From Basidiobolus heterosporus B8920 (lineage: Eukaryota > Basidiobolomycota > Basidiobolomycetes > Basidiobolales > Basidiobolaceae), in NCBI GenBank assembly GCA_000697455.1, contig JNET01031715.1:1-10298 (forward strand): a stretch of 10,298 nt of DNA, given 5' to 3'. The position numbers were made by a program, and so were the translations under genes. Under the pieces are notes generated by a model. It saw nothing but the letters and a program-made list of their open reading frames with translations, searched no databases and was not told the DNA's origin. Positions 8,801-10,298 of the stretch are shown here, in pieces (the stretch's first letter is position 1; each line of letters begins with the position of its first letter).

Positions 8801-9607
8801 ACCGAACGATCAAAGGATCTCAACACACGTCAGCATGGCAGAAGGGCTTTGCTAGATCCCATTCATCCAGAAAGGTATCCACGCCCTGATTTCAACCAGT
8901 GGACAGCATATAAGCCACCAGTAGATACCTTGCGTCGTGGACAACCTGGGGCCAGAGGCCAGTCCCCACTGCCCACCGCCCCAAGTGGTTCAACCGCCGC
9001 TGCATCTGGTAACCCCATCCGCTCAAGTATTCCACCAGGCCTACCTGAAGCTGTTGGTTTCTTCATGGCTCAACTTCCACCTGCTCAAGCATATAATGGT
9101 ATTACGTTAGAAAAGCAATACATCAAGCGAATGATATGATTTACACCAATATGTTTATAGGCCCAATAATCAACCCTGATGATCTCCTTGACTTGATTCT
9201 CAACCCTATGGCTTCCGGTCAACCCAACCCTCCCACTGCTCCAGCTCATATGGCGGCGCCTCCATTGGGCCCATCTGGGCCTATGTTTGCAGGAAGAGGC
9301 GGACGCGGTGGTATGATGGGCAACTTTTCAAAAAGGGTAATTGACTTTTTCGTATTGGATGAACGCCTTCCAGATCACTCACGCATTATTTCTAGGGCCG
9401 TGGTGCTGGGCCAGTACCAGGTGGAATGAAAAGAAAACCACTTAGAGAAACCGAAGGTGGCTATGATGGACCCGATATGATGTTTAGTGGTAAGTGTATT
9501 AGAGTACTGTACTAACGATTGTTATCTAACGGATAATACCGCTTCCAGGAAAAGGGCCACGTCCACCACCATCCAAGAGGCACCGTGATGGCGCAGATAT
9601 GATATAA
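5845..9607 (+). CDS. RNA14: Rna14 / CstF-77, mRNA 3'-end cleavage and polyadenylation scaffold (15 exons)
   Basis: Exons: 5845-6174, 6491-6778, 6857-6997, 7063-7203, 7259-7395, 7462-7551, 7615-7975, 8039-8117, 8175-8312, 8372-8524, 8593-8670, 8736-9098, 9161-9336, 9396-9489, 9549-9607. They join in frame to 875 residues. Rna14 is the nuclear scaffold of cleavage factor IA/CstF; it dimerises by HAT repeats and holds Rna15 (CstF-64). Residues 1-75 are acidic and loose. HAT helices run from about 85 to 620, for example HWITYAEFE (113), LWKFYLNY (146), [26 protein letters not shown] and [16 protein letters not shown] highly charged insert sits near 405-470. At about 745-785, [21 protein letters not shown] matches the 'monkeytail' that binds the Rna15 hinge. 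The tail has RGG-like and KR-rich patches that may aid RNA binding or nuclear import. The start is fixed by an in-frame TAA nine bases upstream. Identity is very secure; exon 7's 5' edge is the least certain. Confidence 0.95.
6175..6490 (+). other. Long first intron of RNA14 with an internal poly(A) signal
   Basis: 316 nt, GTAAGT...TTGTAG, against 55-78 nt for the other thirteen introns. AATAAA lies at 6228-6233, a GU-rich stretch (TGTCTTGTTGGTGCTCTTT) at 6283-6301, and long pyrimidine tracts in the second half. Reading on from exon 1, the frame stays open until the TAA at 6301-6303. The pattern resembles a usable internal polyadenylation site. Confidence 0.6.
7552..7614 (+). other. RNA14 intron 6 with two in-frame acceptors
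   Basis: Donor GTAATG at 7552. The acceptor at 7613-7614 gives a 63-nt intron and [15 protein letters not shown], as expected for the family. An earlier TTTAG at 7580-7581 would give a 30-nt intron and add 11 residues in frame. I prefer the later one because 30 nt is too short for normal splicing. Confidence 0.75.
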
Positions 9608-9753
9608 AACATACACAAAGCAATGCCAACGACCCCAAACATGATTAAAAGCAAACTCATTTATTGCTTATTTCGTTGATCATCAACTTTTGTTTTAATA
9701 GAACGATAGTTTATCTGAAATGCACCGTGATCTATGCACCACAATTTATACAA

Positions 9754-9759
9754 AATAAA
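9754..9759 (+). terminator. Poly(A) signal of RNA14
   Basis: AATAAA about 150 nt after the RNA14 stop codon, the first such hexamer on the plus strand downstream of the gene. Confidence 0.55.
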
Positions 9760-9893
9760 ACATCCCGCACATTTCCTTCAAAATGACATCCAAGCTGGGC
9801 AGTATTGTAATTGTTCGTTGACAAAACAAGGAATAATAATAATCAAAACCTTAAGTTAATTCAAGTTTTAGACATGTTTGTAACTGATCTACA

Positions 9894-9907
9894 AACCCTA
9901 ACCCTAG
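9894..9907. promoter_or_regulatory. Telomere-like motif (telobox)
   Basis: AACCCTAACCCTAG, two units of the TTAGGG complement, about 290 nt after the RNA14 stop. It may serve a neighbouring promoter outside the window or be an interstitial telomere scrap. Confidence 0.5.
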
Positions 9908-10193
9908 CAACCTAACTATGATAAGCGGAGATAGACCTTCAACATATAGAACACATGTCAGAAACCAGTACGAAGGGTTTCGACTAAACTTAAAAATAAC
10001 AATCAATCAGTGAATTAGGAAAATATACTGTTTAGTATCAACTAAAATTATGACTTCTTTATGGAAAATATAGAAATTCTCACCCAGATGTAAACTGGAG
10101 GGATGACAAATCAGTTTGTTCGAAGAATTATCAGAAAACAAGAAGGTTTCGACCAATCACTACCAATTTCTGAGGGAATACTACTAGTCTTTC

Positions 10194-10243
10194 AAGCTAC
10201 AGTAAGCTACAGTAAGCTACAGTAAGCTACAGTAAGCTACAGT
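10194..10243. repeat. 10-bp tandem repeat, five perfect copies
   Basis: AAGCTACAGT is repeated five times in direct contact without a single mismatch. The lack of divergence suggests recent expansion or ongoing slippage. Confidence 0.95.
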
Positions 10244-10298
10244 CATATTCTAGACCCATTGAGAGGGACCATTCGAAACTACTAAAAACCACACGATA

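Larger units (their letters stand above)
9608..10298. other. Downstream noncoding stretch
   Basis: AT-rich DNA after RNA14. Apart from the poly(A) signal, the telomere-like motif and the 10-bp repeat listed separately, I see no gene on either strand. A loosely repeated phrase, GAAGGGTTTCGACTAA near 9972 and GAAGGTTTCGACCAA near 10142, may be a diverged dispersed element or chance. Confidence 0.4.

Noticed and set aside
8863-9066. Minus-strand frame of 67 codons, Gly/Pro-rich
   Set aside because: Antisense shadow of the Pro-rich exon 12 of RNA14.
10194-10243. A CRISPR array
   Set aside because: Units are 10 bp with no spacers and the host is eukaryotic.

Overview
The window looks like nuclear DNA of a fungus, probably of an early-diverging (zygomycete-grade) lineage; that placement is inference. 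Genes are interrupted by short introns, mostly 55-78 nt, with GTAAGT-like donors, TACTAAT/CTAAC-like branch sites and YAG acceptors. Intergenic DNA is AT-rich, genes carry AATAAA signals, and three short TTAGGG runs match the usual fungal telomere unit. The gene families present (fungal-type tyrosinase, seven-helix RGS protein, Rna14, LITAF-domain protein) fit a fungus.

Layout, left to right. 1-1144 (+): the 3' part of a tyrosinase gene, with one intron that cuts the second copper motif and a long C-terminal tail. 1691-2220 (-): a compact three-exon gene for a LITAF-domain membrane zinc-ribbon protein; neither intron nor the small last two exons shows as a long ORF, so it is easy to miss. It is convergent with the tyrosinase gene. 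2221-3505: a long stretch with no confident gene, holding a 12-bp minisatellite, an inverted pair of telomere-like motifs and a duplicated 13-mer. 3506-4837 (-): a single-exon gene for a 7TM-RGS regulator of heterotrimeric G proteins. 5055-5492 (+): coding-like frames that may be a small spliced gene I cannot identify. 5845-9607 (+): a complete 15-exon RNA14 (CstF-77) gene encoding 875 residues, the scaffold of the mRNA 3'-end cleavage and polyadenylation machinery. 9608-10298: noncoding, with a poly(A) signal, a telomere-like motif and five perfect copies of a 10-bp repeat.

The genes do not form a pathway; this reads as ordinary fungal chromosome with unrelated neighbours. The most interesting point is in RNA14. 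Its first intron (316 nt) is four to six times longer than the other thirteen and contains AATAAA followed by a GU-rich stretch. Animal orthologues (Drosophila su(f), vertebrate CSTF3) are known to limit their own expression by polyadenylation inside an intron, so this could be a fungal counterpart.
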